Source: Theodoxus fluviatilis (lineage: Eukaryota > Mollusca > Gastropoda > Cycloneritida > Neritidae). Taken from it: 17,500 nucleotides of DNA. The notes under the pieces were generated by a model. The model had not been told where the DNA came from, made no database searches, and was given only the letters and a program-made list of their open reading frames with translations. Shown here one piece after another: positions 1 to 10,479 of the stretch. Position 1 is the stretch's first letter. Every line of letters begins with the position of its first letter. The position numbers and the translations under genes were made by a program. The stretch is taken from NCBI GenBank assembly GCA_034096865.1, contig JAWQFJ010002788.1:1-17500 (forward strand). The letters run 5' to 3'.

Positions 1-45
1 TGGATCCAATAAGAATGGATTTGTGACTGTGGCGTGTAGAGAAAT

Positions 46-96
46 AAGTTCGCCAATAGCTTCGTTTTCAATATTGTTCTGATTGCACTTCCGGTT
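46..96 (+). repeat. Left arm of a 51-bp inverted repeat flanking the THAP exon
   Basis: By hand alignment this segment matches the reverse complement of 962-1012 at 45 of 51 positions with no gap. Weaker similarity continues inward to about 108 (and outward from about 950 in the other copy). The arm carries CACTTCCGG, an ETS/GABP-type core-promoter motif, at about 86-94. It lies about 200 bp upstream of the THAP start codon, so it could be promoter sequence that was copied in inverted orientation, or one end of a THAP-bearing transposon. The alignment is seen directly; both interpretations are inference. Confidence 0.8.
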
Positions 97-170
97 GCTC
101 CGCTTTCAATAGCCGATGCCTTTGTTAGTGACGAAAATCACGATTTTTGTGTCTTAGTTTTAGCCATCTT
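86..170 (+). promoter_or_regulatory. Possible TATA-less core promoter of the THAP gene
   Basis: An ETS-type CTTCCGG motif (about 88-94) is followed 70 bp later by GCCATCTT (163-170), which matches the reverse complement of the YY1 core AAGATGGC. No TATA box is visible between them and the start codon at 294. In animals ETS and YY1 motifs are common near start sites of TATA-less genes, so transcription may start in this interval. Only the motifs are seen; promoter activity is inferred. Confidence 0.3.
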
Positions 171-293
171 AATTTTTTCTCCGCATAAGTCGGTGGAAAA
201 ATGTGTCTAGTTTGTAACCCTGTGTTTGGTTCTGTTGTCAGCCATTTCTGAAACGCCTAGTTACTTCCAGAGTCAACCACAGTGTGTTGCGAA

Positions 294-585
294 ATGAGTG
301 GCATTAATGACAGTGATACAAGAGCTGCCGTGGTTCCTAAACCAATATCAAGGAGGGCGAACAGTACTTCAGATGGAGCCAAGTGTTGTGTTGTTGATTG
401 TAAGGTATCATCAGTGGCATGCAGGGGACTTTCTTTCGTTAGAATTCCAAGAAAATGTGTCAGTGAAGCGAAAGACAAATGGAGATCAGCCATCAGTGCT
501 AAAATTAATCGAGTGGACGAAGCGTTCAACCCAGACATGGCCAAGATCTGCAGTCGACATTTTGACGATGCTTGCATCAAACGAG
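294..585 (+). CDS. THAP-type zinc-finger protein, first coding exon (partial gene)
   Basis: This frame encodes 97 residues up to a consensus splice donor (GAG|GTACGT, GT at 586-587, phase 1). Residues 31-97 carry the C2CH THAP pattern: Cys31, Cys36 (CxxxxC), the SFVRIP segment (47-52, equivalent to the SFHKFP-type motif of known THAP domains), the invariant Trp63, and Cys86/His89 in ICSRHF followed by a KR pair. THAP domains are zinc-dependent, sequence-specific DNA-binding modules found in nuclear regulators and in P-element-type transposases. I chose ATG 294 because it has a purine at -3 and no better upstream ATG is in frame; the frame is open back to about 282. The end of the domain (normally an AVPT-like motif) is not in this exon and must be downstream. 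Whether this is a host gene or a transposase remnant is open; an inverted repeat flanks it. Confidence 0.8.
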
Positions 586-745
586 GTACGTTTCTTTCAT
601 TATAATTTGTCTCAGTGGGATGTGGGTGTGTTAGACGTCTTTTGTCTTTGAAATCAAAACAATCTTCACCTCATCTTGGACAGAACAGCGTACATTCTTC
701 GCGCACTTCTATTTATAGCTGACGCGCGGACCTCAGCGACACCAG

Positions 746-955
746 GAATTCGCTCGACAGTGGCGTCCTTAGTAGCAGACGAACTAGATAGCCTGACCAA
801 AGTGCTTTGTTTTCTGTCAAAAGTGGAATGAATACCATTTTTTTTACTGCAAAGTGTGTCTGGGGTGCCTGCAAATGTACTTACAGTTTCAACTGATGGA
901 ATAAATCATCACTGTTTGAACAATTTTCTGTTTTACATGAGAATTCGCTCGACAG
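746..955 (+). repeat. Pair of 15-nt exact direct repeats
   Basis: GAATTCGCTCGACAG occurs at 746-760 and again at 941-955. The second copy directly adjoins the right arm of the inverted repeat. The two are 195 bp apart start to start. A 15-nt exact match in this non-repetitive stretch is unlikely to be chance and suggests a local duplication. Confidence 0.75.
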
Positions 956-961
956 CAGAGT

Positions 962-1012
962 AACCGGAAGTGCAATCAGTACAATGTCGAAAACGAGGCC
1001 ATCGGCGAACTT
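962..1012 (-). repeat. Right arm of the inverted repeat flanking the THAP exon
   Basis: Reverse complement of 46-96 with six mismatches in 51 positions. It carries the same ETS-type motif in opposite orientation (CCGGAAGTG at 965-973). If promoter activity resides in the left arm, this copy would fire leftward, antisense to the THAP exon. That is inference. Confidence 0.8.
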
Positions 1013-1402
1013 CTTATATGACACAGCGCGTGCAGGCTGAGCGAGCCAGCCGTCCATATGATGTCATGTCCATGGTTCCGCCAAGAATGGCAAGGAACAA
1101 CTGCACCGTTACGGTCGTTTCCACATGATGCGAGGCCCAGCGCGACACGCGATCTGGGAAGTTGTGTCGCCTGCTCCACTGCGCGTAGAAGCTGCTTCAA
1201 TGGGTTCCTTTTTACGGTTTCCAGCTCGCTGCGATATGTCGTTGGAGCGTGCATGAACTGCCGTGATTGAGCCGTCCCCTTCTTACTTTCCTTTATCAAG
1301 CTGTCGGTGGTCAGATCCTCAAGTCGATAAGTTTCTTGTGCCTGAGTTTGGGTGTGTGCGGACTTTGGTGTATTACTATTGTGGATGAGTGTGTGGGAAG
1401 GC

Positions 1403-1820
1403 GTGCAGGCAGACACGCAGACAGACAGACAGACAGGCAGACACGCAGACAGACAGGGAGGCAGGCTGGCAGGCAGACAGGCAGACAGGCAGACAGGCAG
1501 ACACGCATACAGACAGGCAGACACGCATGCAGACAGGCAGGCAGACACGCATGCAGACAGACAGGCAGACAGACAGGCAGACACGCATGCAGACAGGCAG
1601 GCAAACACGCATGCAGACAGACAGGCAGACACGCATGCAGACAGACAGGCAGACACGCAGGCAGGCAGGCAGGCTGACACGCATGCAGGCAGGAATGCAG
1701 ACACGCATGCAGACAGGCAGGCAGACATACAGGCAGGCAGGCAGACATACAGGCAGGCAGGCAGGCAGACATACAGGCAGGCAAGCAGGCAGACAGAGAG
1801 ACAGACAGGCAGGCAGACAC

Positions 1821-1852
<32 letters not shown>

Positions 1853-1863
1853 AGAGACAGACA

Positions 1864-1864
<1 letters not shown>
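1403..1864 (+). repeat. CAGG/CAGA tetranucleotide minisatellite
   Basis: Interspersed CAGA and CAGG tetramers with a recurring longer variant, ACACGCATGCAGAC, seen repeatedly between about 1500 and 1710 and giving a higher-order pattern. The tract is stop-free over long stretches on both strands (Cys/Val/Ala-rich on one, Gln/Thr/Arg-rich on the other) only because of its base composition; I do not regard it as coding. Confidence 0.95.
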
Positions 1865-2345
<481 letters not shown>

Positions 2346-2399
2346 ACAGAAAGGCAGGCAGACAGGCAGGCATAGAGACAATAGACAGTCTTATTAACA

Positions 2400-2876
2400 T
2401 GCATGGTTGATGGATGGCGTTTTATGGCCTATCGGCCTTTGTTGGCTATGTAAGGCCATTAAGCACGAAAAAACCCACTAGCATAGTTTAGAGCAAGCGC
2501 AAATCAAGTCACAATGTCCCTAGCTTTTTGCTTCTTACTAATCGCACAGGGATACGCGGTGGGCTTATTCTGACCCCATCCCACACGGGGCAGTCTGGCT
2601 AGCAAGCGAGAAATAAACAAGGGAAAGATGACCCAGACGGACAAGTCCACCTGCGGTATATCATAGATTAATCACTGGTAGGCATTCGAACTACGAATGT
2701 TTTGCATCTTTTGAGAGTGGAAAAAGAGACGGCGCAGGGGAAACTGCAGGAAGATTTTAAAGTATTGCTTCCGTGGCGAGATTTGCATTACACTTGACAT
2801 TCCGACCCTGCAGCACACATGCCCTGCCAGCACGAAACCTGTCCCAACTAGCGCAGAGCGACTGGGCGCTGCGTAC
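2400..2876. other. Non-repetitive spacer between two satellites
   Basis: No gene recognised. A 7-bp inverted pair, ATGGCCT and AGGCCAT, lies at about 2425-2459. On the minus strand GTTCGAATGCC (2681-2691) resembles a pol III B box, but no convincing A box was found beside it, so a tRNA or SINE call is not made. Confidence 0.4.
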
Positions 2877-4632
2877 ATGCTGTGTACATGTGCATGCTGT
2901 GTACATGCTGTGTACATGTGCATGCTGTGTACATACTGTGTACATGTACATGCGGTGTACATGCTGTGTATAATTATGTACATGCTGTGTATATACTGTG
3001 TACATGCACATGCTGTGTACATGCACATGCTGTGTATATGCGCATGCTGTGTATATGTGCATGCTGTGTTTATGTGCATGCTGTGTACATGTTATGTATA
3101 TGTACATGCTGTGTACATGCTGCGTACATGCTGTGTATATGTACATGCTGTGTACGTGTTGTGTATATGCTGTGTACATGCTGTGTACATATACATGCTG
3201 TCTACGTGTTGTGTATATGTATATGCTGTGTACATGTTGTGTATATGTATGTGTATATGCTGTGTACATGTTGTGTATATGCTGTGTACATGCTGTGTAC
3301 ATGTAAATGGTGTGTACATGATATGTATATGTGCATGCTGTGTACATGCTGTGTATATGTGCATGCTGTGTACATGCTGTGTACATGCTGTGTACATGCT
3401 GTGTATATGTGCATGCTGTGTACATGCTGTGTACATGCTGTGTACATACTGTGTACATACTGTGTACATGCTCTGTACATGCTGTGTACATGCTGTGTAC
3501 ATGCTGTGTACATGATGTGTCCATGCTGTGTATATGTGCATGCTGTGTACATGCTGTGTACATGCTGTGTACATGATGTGTCCATGCTGTGTACATGTAC
3601 ATGCTGTGTACATGTACATGGTGTGTCCATGCTGTGTACATGCTGTGTACATGGTGTGTACAAGCTGTGTACATGGTGTGTACATGCTGTGTACATGCTG
3701 TGTACATGCTGTGTACATGCTGTGTACATGCTGTGTACATGCTGTGTACATGCTGTGTACATGCTGTGTACATGCTCTGTACATGCTGTGTACATGTGCA
3801 TGCTGTGTACATGCTGTGTACATGCTGTGTACATGCTGTGTACATACTGTGTACATGATATGTACACGATATGTATATGTGCATATTGTGTGCATGCTGT
3901 GTACATGCTGTGTACATGCTGTGTACGTGTTGTGTATATGTATATGCTGTGTACATGCTGTGTACATGCTGTGTACATGCTGTGTACATGCTGTGTACAT
4001 GTTGTGTATATGTATATGCTGTTTACATGCTGTGTACCTGCTGTGTACATGTTGTGTACGTGTTGTGTATATGTGCATGCTGTGTACATGTTGTGTACAT
4101 GCTGTGTATATATACATGCTGTGTACATGTTGTATATATGCTATGTACATGCTGTGTACATGTACACGGTGTGTACATGTTGTGAATATGTGCATGCTAT
4201 GTACATGCTGTGTATATGTGCATGCCGTGTACATGGTGTGTTCATGATGTGTATATGCTGTGTATATGCTGTGTACATGCTGTGTATATGTGCATGCTGT
4301 GTACATGTTGTGTATATGTGCATGCTGTGTATATGCTGTGTACATGCTGTGTACATGCTGTGTATATGCTGTCTACATGTTGTGTACATGTACATGGTGT
4401 GTTCATGATGTGTGTATGTATATGCTGTGTACATGCTGTGTACATGCTGTGTATATGCTGTGTACATGTTGTGTATATGTACATGGTGTGTTCATGATGT
4501 GTATATGTATATGCTGTGTACATGCTGTGTACATGCTGTGCACATGCTGTGTACGTGTTGTGTATATGCTGTGTACATGTTGTGTACATATTGTGTATAT
4601 GCCGTGTACATGCTGTGTATATGCGGTGTACA
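2877..4632 (+). repeat. 11-bp minisatellite, unit TGTGTACATGC, about 1.75 kb
   Basis: The core unit TGTGTACATGC is repeated across the block with a frequent 17-bp variant (TGTGTACATGTGCATGC) and single-base variants such as TGTGTATATGC and TGTGTACGTGT. The purest run is about 3420-3870. Neither strand of the 11-mer contains a stop codon in any phase, so all six frames are open for hundreds of codons and yield artefactual 11-residue peptide repeats rich in Cys/Val/Met or His/Thr/Tyr. Each unit is a strictly alternating pyrimidine-purine string with one phase break at the junction and contains the palindrome TGTACA. It would lie in the THAP intron if 4749-5068 is the next exon. Confidence 0.95.
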
Positions 4633-4748
4633 TGCCAGCTTTTCATGTCTTCGAATAGTTAGCCTGAAAAATACATTGAAATGCGTGAGAAAAAACACGT
4701 TTTCTTGCCCTATTTCGGTTATGCAGTCATTGTGTGAGTAAACTTCAG

Positions 4749-5068
4749 AGGCCATTTTCTCAAAATTGCCGCCGACTCGACTCGTATCTTTCAATGGATC
4801 TAACTTCTACAATTTGGATTCTGCAGTGTGCATGCTTGTGTCAAATCACACAGCCCAAAAATCTGCAAATTGTAAAAACATACTTCTATCTCCAAATACC
4901 AGAACTTCGAGTGAGGAGAGATTTGTAGTGACAGGTCACACGGGAGCTCAACAATCTCTTGGTCCTAAGATAGCAACTACGTGTCCATGCTTTTTAACCT
5001 GTCCAAGGGTTTGGCCACGACACTGTTTAAAATGTATTTGTATTGCTGAAGAAAAAAAGTTCACTTAA
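4749..5068 (+). CDS. Candidate second (terminal) exon of the THAP gene
   Basis: The sequence CTTCAG (4743-4748) could be a splice acceptor. Joining the donor at 585 (phase 1) to 4749 keeps an open frame of about 106 codons to TAA at 5066-5068. The join follows the KR of the THAP domain with E-A-I-F-S-K-L-P-P-T, where LPPT could stand for the AVPT motif that ends THAP domains. The remainder is Ser/Thr/Asn-rich, and a cluster of seven cysteines lies near the C-terminus. Weak points: the pyrimidine tract (about 4700-4720) is separated from the AG by other AGs, no AATAAA follows closely, and no homologue of the C-terminal part is recognised. The splice, and so the exon, is inference. Confidence 0.33.
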
Positions 5069-7320
5069 TGTTTGGACGGCGTGAAAAAATGTCATAATTA
5101 CATGTTCCTGCCTTTGTCATGTTGTATTTAACTCATCGTAACAACAACAAATTCACACATTGAATCACATGGACGTTTTGCTTACACATGCACGCAATCA
5201 CACATGCAGAAACATGCGCAAGTACTTGCAAGCACGCGCATGTATCTACATTTCACCCCAAGTCTGCTCTTCGTATCATTTGCAAATGTCATCAACTGAT
5301 GTGCGCAGTCCAATTGACTATCGAGGGAAAAGCGAAAGCTACCAGTCTACAGAGATGCTTTTAGACTGAAAACAGCGAAATGCCAGGATGACAGCATGTC
5401 CACCTCCGAAAGCAAGCTGGAATTTGAACGATCTGTGTGAAGTTCTGCTGAAACCAGGCTTATGAATTAAAAAGGTTTCACCGGGGTGGGGGGTGAGTGG
5501 GTGGGGGAAGGGGGGTGGCGGGTGGAACCAACAAAAAGAGGAGTGGAATGACTGCACACGGAAGAAAAGCAAGCTGAGGCCTGCTGGTTTCCAGGAGACG
5601 AGACAGGGCGACTGAATCGAGCGAATGGCAGCCACTGTGTATAAGGCAACTGCTGTCGTTCACCCGGCAACCCATGACGTGAATGGTGACGTTATTTCCT
5701 CGCCGGTCTAGTCTCGGCCTGGACGTCACGTTGTCATTCCCCTTCTGTGCTCCCTCCCCTGACAGGCCTCTGACGAGCCCCGAGCCCTGCCACACTGATC
5801 TTTGGCTTCTGCTTTCCCGTCATCGCCAGTCCTCGTCCCCCACCCAGGTAGGTTGCTACCGCCTCGTCTACGTCTATGCCTTCTATTTACGACTGCTCTC
5901 CCAGGGAGGAAGTCTGGCTTGCATAAACCTGCTTGGTTCTCAAGGTCTGTTCGGACAGGTAAATGTTGATGTAGTGAAAGGTTGAATTTTCTCGACGTCT
6001 CTGAAAACTATCTATTAACGGCGATAAGTTACTCTCGCATGAGTCTACTTTCAGGGTTTTGGCTTTTAATGTCTGAAAAAGTTTCTGTTCAAGGATATGA
6101 CTCATAGACTTGTATCTCTCAAAGAAACGCAGAGAGTTTATTACATTTGTGGCCCTCCACCCAAGATTATACAGCCGTTATAAAGCCTCATTTGGAGATA
6201 TCGGCCAAATAGAGTGAGAGGGGTTAGGTATGTCAGTATTGATGTTTTTGATAGATTTTGAAACCAACATTCATTTGTTCACTGTGCAGCATCGCGTTTT
6301 TCAAAGCATTCCATCGGTAGCCGTTCAGCAGGTCAGCCAATCCGACACACCACATTCAAAATAACAAGAATGATGACAACCCCGCTTTGCCTTAAACACA
6401 TTGCCCACTTTTGAAATTCCATTTTCTTAAAACGCCATACCATTGGGTACCATTCTTCAGTAGCTCATAACTTGGACCGTTTTTCCCTAATTTCAAGCTT
6501 GGTACATCGTTGGAGAGAAGAATGTCTCAACTTTACGACCACATGCATAGCTCAGAGTTTTCAAACGTGAACATTCGTTTTATTATGTGGTGAATGGTCC
6601 AGTTATTACCAATGGAAAGAGAAAACTCGATGCAAAAACTAATTAGATATCACTGTTCGTGCGTGAATTCCTGACATGTTATTCTGTCTCCTTTGGGCTA
6701 CTTTATAAAGCTGCTTCCTGCCAGATCACGCAGGCGCGGCCAACTGAAAACATTGCAGCAAGTTTGCGTGCCTCTGAGAAGAAGAGACTGTTGCCGATGT
6801 TGTCAACATTTCTTGAGGTCAATGTAACCCATGATGCCTAATATTAATATCTTAGTAAACAAAAACAGTACAAGACTGCATATTAGAAGTATATAAATTT
6901 TTCAAACCGAATTAATTAATTAATTCAATTGCTTGTGTTGAAAAAAGTTATACAACCCGTCTTGTTTGTGACTCATATCTGTCTTGACAATTGCATGTGA
7001 TTACCAGACTCCATGCCATGCATCTGGACCCCTTTTTTCATACAACGCTAAATTTTTATTAGAAACTTTCAATGGTATTCCAATAATTCCACGTCCGTAA
7101 AAAATGCCGCAAATGGGCATGAAATATATTAGGACAAACACTTTTCTCTACAAAAATTGATTTCAGGCCAGGAGTGTTATATTTTCAGTACGGATGAATG
7201 CTGTCACGGCATATTGTCTTAACTGTCCGGACATATTGACTTCAAAGTCAATCATATATCTCATCACAAAAGTGTTTGACTTTTGTCCACGAACAATACT
7301 ATGCAACCCTGCAGCATTGC
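5069..7320. other. Gene-poor region, nothing firmly recognised
   Basis: Short open frames (for example 5683-5985 plus, 5478-5795 minus, 6659-6841 plus) show no recognisable motif and lack convincing splice or promoter context. A G-rich tract at 5483-5515 is listed separately. A short imperfect inverted pair (ATAACTTGGACC near 6467 and GGTCCAGTTAT near 6596) and an ATTAATTAATTAATT run (about 6910) are visible but not diagnostic. Confidence 0.4.
5483..5515 (+). other. G-rich tract with G-quadruplex potential
   Basis: Five G runs (4, 6, 3, 5 and 6 Gs) are separated by loops of one to five bases, which satisfies the usual intramolecular G-quadruplex pattern on the plus strand. Function is unknown. 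Confidence 0.7.
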
Positions 7321-7348
7321 ACTCGGTGGTATCCAGTCCTGTTTAACT

Positions 7349-7387
7349 GGGGGGGGGGGGGGGGGGGGGGGTGGCAGGGGGCGGGGG
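7349..7387 (+). repeat. Pure 23-G homopolymer followed by G-rich DNA
   Basis: Twenty-three consecutive Gs (7349-7371) are followed by TGGCA, then GGGGG, C and GGGGG. Long poly-G runs are unstable, are hard to sequence accurately and can form quadruplexes, so the exact length should be treated as uncertain. Confidence 0.95.
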
Positions 7388-8099
7388 ATTCAGAGCATTT
7401 TACCAATTAGAATAATGTAAACCAGGCCAGTTGATAATGTAAACCGCAAAGTATATCAATCTGATGTTCATATTTTATTATTTCACTGAATAAACATTTA
7501 CAAACTAAAATTTTGGAGAAGATCACGAAGAAACGTGCGTGCTAGAAGAAATGCAACAGTTCTTATGGCGCCGACGTAAAGACGCCGCTGCCGAAAGAAA
7601 CAACTACGACAATGCGGAGAAGATATTTGCATTAGTCTTGAAGATGGTGACGGCTTTGACACAAACAAACTGAAATGGTAATTTCTCTCCTCCGCATTCA
7701 CCAAGCAAAACATGAAACCGCAGGACCTTTATCTTTGCCCGTCACATTACTGGTGTTCCTGCTGTTGGCTGGGTATAGGGGGCTAGGTGATGCATGAGGA
7801 GGACCCTTGACAGGCAATCGATACGTGGACAACCTCAAAAGGAATCAACGCAGGGAATTCTCTCCGTCTAGTTTGGTCTTTGATCGATCTCTAATCCCAT
7901 GGCGTCCTCAACGATTTTCCCCAGCCATACGAGCCTCGTCACCGTCTCCGGGTACACTTTTGTGTTCCCTCCCTTTGAACCGTCCTCCATCTCCATCGCA
8001 TAAAAGATCTGCAATGCCCGTCTCCATGGACACAGCGGCCATTAAAGACGCCACACTATTGCAAGATGGCATCCTGAATGCTGGACTAAAAGCAGGGCT
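7388..8099. other. No recognised gene
   Basis: A 71-codon frame on the minus strand (7498-7713) begins with ATG and is not low-complexity, but it has no recognisable domain, signal peptide or splice context. The plus-strand frame beginning near 7807 runs into the G-rich tract and loses coding character. I do not call either as a gene. Confidence 0.35.
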
Positions 8100-8132
8100 G
8101 GGGTGGGGTGGGGTTGGGGTTGGGGGAGTGGG
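8100..8132 (+). other. GGGGT/GGGGTT tract with G-quadruplex potential
   Basis: Five runs of four or five Gs are separated by T, T, TT and TT, and a further GGG follows. This is a canonical short-loop quadruplex pattern. Two units resemble GGGGTT but the array is too short to be telomeric. A purine-rich stretch continues to about 8275. Confidence 0.75.
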
Positions 8133-8371
8133 CGAAAGAGGGAAAGAAAGAAGAGGGGGAAGGGGTGGGTGGGGAGACGAAGGGGATAAAGGCAGAAGAG
8201 TGGGGGCAGGGGAGGGTAAAGAAGCAATAAGGGATAGGGGTTGGCTGGGAGGTAAGAGAAGCAAGAAGACCGATAATCGACAAACGAAACATTACCGGGG
8301 ACTTTTGCATGCAAATGACTACGGGGAAAGACAGAGCTCTGAGACAAAAAGAGAGGAGCATGACAGACATT

Positions 8372-8425
8372 TTGTTGTTGAGCATTTGGACGTTCATCTG
8401 AAGGTCGTAGGTTCGTTTCCTTCAT
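8372..8425 (+). mobile_element. tRNA-like module (probable SINE head), plus strand
   Basis: The string ATCTGAAGGTCGTAGGTTCG followed by TTTCC (about 8396-8420) resembles the anticodon-arm to T-arm part of a tRNA, with a B-box-like GGTTCGTTTCC at 8410-8420. The upstream TTGTTGTTGAGCAT (about 8371-8384) could be a decayed A box. The 3' boundary and tail are not resolved. The resemblance is recalled, not searched. Confidence 0.45.
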
Positions 8426-8639
8426 GAAGCCCTTTTTTCTCTCTGTCTGTTCACAGCATGTTTTAGCCCTACAAGAGGTAATTGCTCTTTTTTACCGCAA
8501 TTTTCCAACCATAGATGGGTGCTCAAACCATACACTTTTACCCCCTGGTCAATGAGCTACTCATTTTATCGCTCCGACACAATGCCAACTCCCTGAGGAG
8601 CATTCAACCAGGCTGCCAATGAACGCGTCAACGTTTGCT

Positions 8640-8822
8640 TTCACAGTTTTCCATCTCAAACCTCACAGGCACCCGTTTTACTCCTGGGTGGGGATCAACA
8701 ATGTGAATAAAGCACATTGCTCAAGGATGCAACTCAATGATCTGCGCAGCTTCAAATGCCGCATCCACTAGCCGGAAGCGACTGCAGGTCAAGCTCGCTG
8801 ACCACTCGGCCACAGAGCGCCA
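8640..8822 (-). mobile_element. tRNA-derived SINE, minus strand, degenerate
   Basis: On the minus strand the element starts near 8822 with TGGCCGAGTGGTCAGCG (8796-8812), a very good A box of tRNA-Leu/Ser type. It continues to a decayed B box (GCATTTGAAGC, 8749-8759) about 40 bases further on. Beyond this comes a body including CCTTGAGCAATGTGCTTTAT (about 8707-8726) and CCCCACCCAGGAGTAAAACG (8674-8693). I recognise this body as the conserved central part of SINEs that are widespread in molluscs and other animals. Such SINEs are transcribed by RNA polymerase III and mobilised by a partner LINE. Family name and exact ends are not assigned. The B-box decay suggests an old, inactive copy. Confidence 0.65.
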
Positions 8823-9326
8823 TGGAAAACGGGATGGAGACAACGGAAACGTGAAGGAAACTGCTGGTCAGGGATGGGGAGGACACGTGAGACGGAGCTG
8901 GACTGGGGAGTGAGGGATGAGGGTAGGAAAGAGGAAAGGGGCGTATGTTTCTTAATCAGTGGTGGTCATTAAGTATTTGAGTTCAAAGTGTTTCTACTCG
9001 AGCTCCAAACAGCATTCATTGTAAAGACGTGCAGTCCGACTATGCATAACCTGTTTACTGTTGTCGGCGTCGGTAAATGTTTGATGTTTTGGTCGATGAT
9101 AATGATTTGTTTAAACTCTTAGTATAGTTAAGTAATGCATTGTGACAATTTTACCCCACCCACACCCACCCCTGTAATTGGGGGTACGAAGAGACCCACC
9201 GCGTCTCCCTACGCAATTCGTAAGAGGCGAATCAGTAGAGACTTGTTTGGCTCTCACTCAGTTCTAGTGATTTTCGTTATCAATATCCTTACATAATCTA
9301 CAAAGGTTGATTGGCCATAAACTCTC
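8823..9326. other. No recognised gene
   Basis: Non-coding by inspection. A C-rich patch (about 9154-9175) and GAATTGCG-type sequence on the minus strand near 9210-9222 are present, without a clear element boundary. Confidence 0.35.
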
Positions 9327-9765
<439 letters not shown>

Positions 9766-10468
9766 GATAGTGTTGTGGTAATGTATCATGAGGCATATTT
9801 AAACGAAGCTTGCCGAAAAAAACTGGGAGGTGAGGGGCCGGTGTCAGACTCTGATTCTTGAAAACAAGAGGAGGGTGACCAAACAAGTCTGGCAGTACTT
9901 TGTGATAACGGCAAGCTTTCGGAGCCAAGCTCCTTTTTCTGGCCTAGTCGATAAAACCGGGATAAACTTACGTAAACATTTTTGCGAATGAAGAAGCCGA
10001 TTTAAACAAAAGAAATCGTGGTGCTCCATGCATCTGTTAGTGGGAATGAATAAAAAAAATTGTTCTCTGGAAACTGAAGAGTTCCATAACATGTTTACCT
10101 GCATCGTAACCAAAGCATATCATTAACCAGACAGCCTGACAATCATTAATAATGGGCCCGGATTTCCCTGAGAACAACACACGGCAGAAACCGGAACCTC
10201 TGTCTGCTGGGCGTTGGGGGCCTTCTTGTAGCTTTCGTCATTAATAAAGCGCCGCATTTCTCTTTTCTATTTGCTTGCTCTCTGGACCGTGATGAACGTT
10301 GCTATAGGCTTGCGCAGTGATCGATCACAAGAGCCTGCAACGATGCCGAACATTTCATGCATCGAAGATTGTACCGAAAGCAAAATGAAATACGATAGTT
10401 TCCACGTGAGATCTTTCCCGCTCGTTTGAAACGAATATCCAGTGTACCGCTGTATCTAACTGGTAGGC
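9766..10468. other. Intergenic stretch with a hairpin on the minus strand
   Basis: No gene recognised. On the minus strand 9911-9946 can fold as TAGGC / GCTTG outer pairs around a perfect GGAGC-TTG-GCTCC hairpin with GAAA on its 3' side. An 89-codon minus-strand frame (9844-10113) spans this segment, but no domain is recognised. Confidence 0.4.
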
Positions 10469-10479
10469 AATGGGAAATT

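Larger units (their letters stand above)
586..1402 (+). other. Putative THAP intron, non-repetitive 5' part
   Basis: No gene is recognised here. The stretch begins with the splice donor, contains a 15-nt exact direct repeat (746-760 and 941-955) and the right arm of the inverted repeat (962-1012), and then non-repetitive sequence up to the satellite block. Short open frames such as 1058-1270 have no recognisable domain. Confidence 0.4.

Noticed and set aside
2641..2740. tRNA or SINE on the minus strand based on GTTCGAATGCC
   Set aside because: A lone B-box-like match without an A box at proper spacing or a foldable tRNA.
2757..4658. Frames of 400-500 codons with 11-residue periodic peptides
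   Set aside because: The 11-bp unit lacks stop codons in any phase on either strand; 33 bp (three units) gives 11 residues automatically.
8100..8132. Interstitial telomere repeat (GGGGTT)
   Set aside because: Only two GGGGTT units mixed with GGGGT; the usual metazoan telomere TTAGGG is not present.
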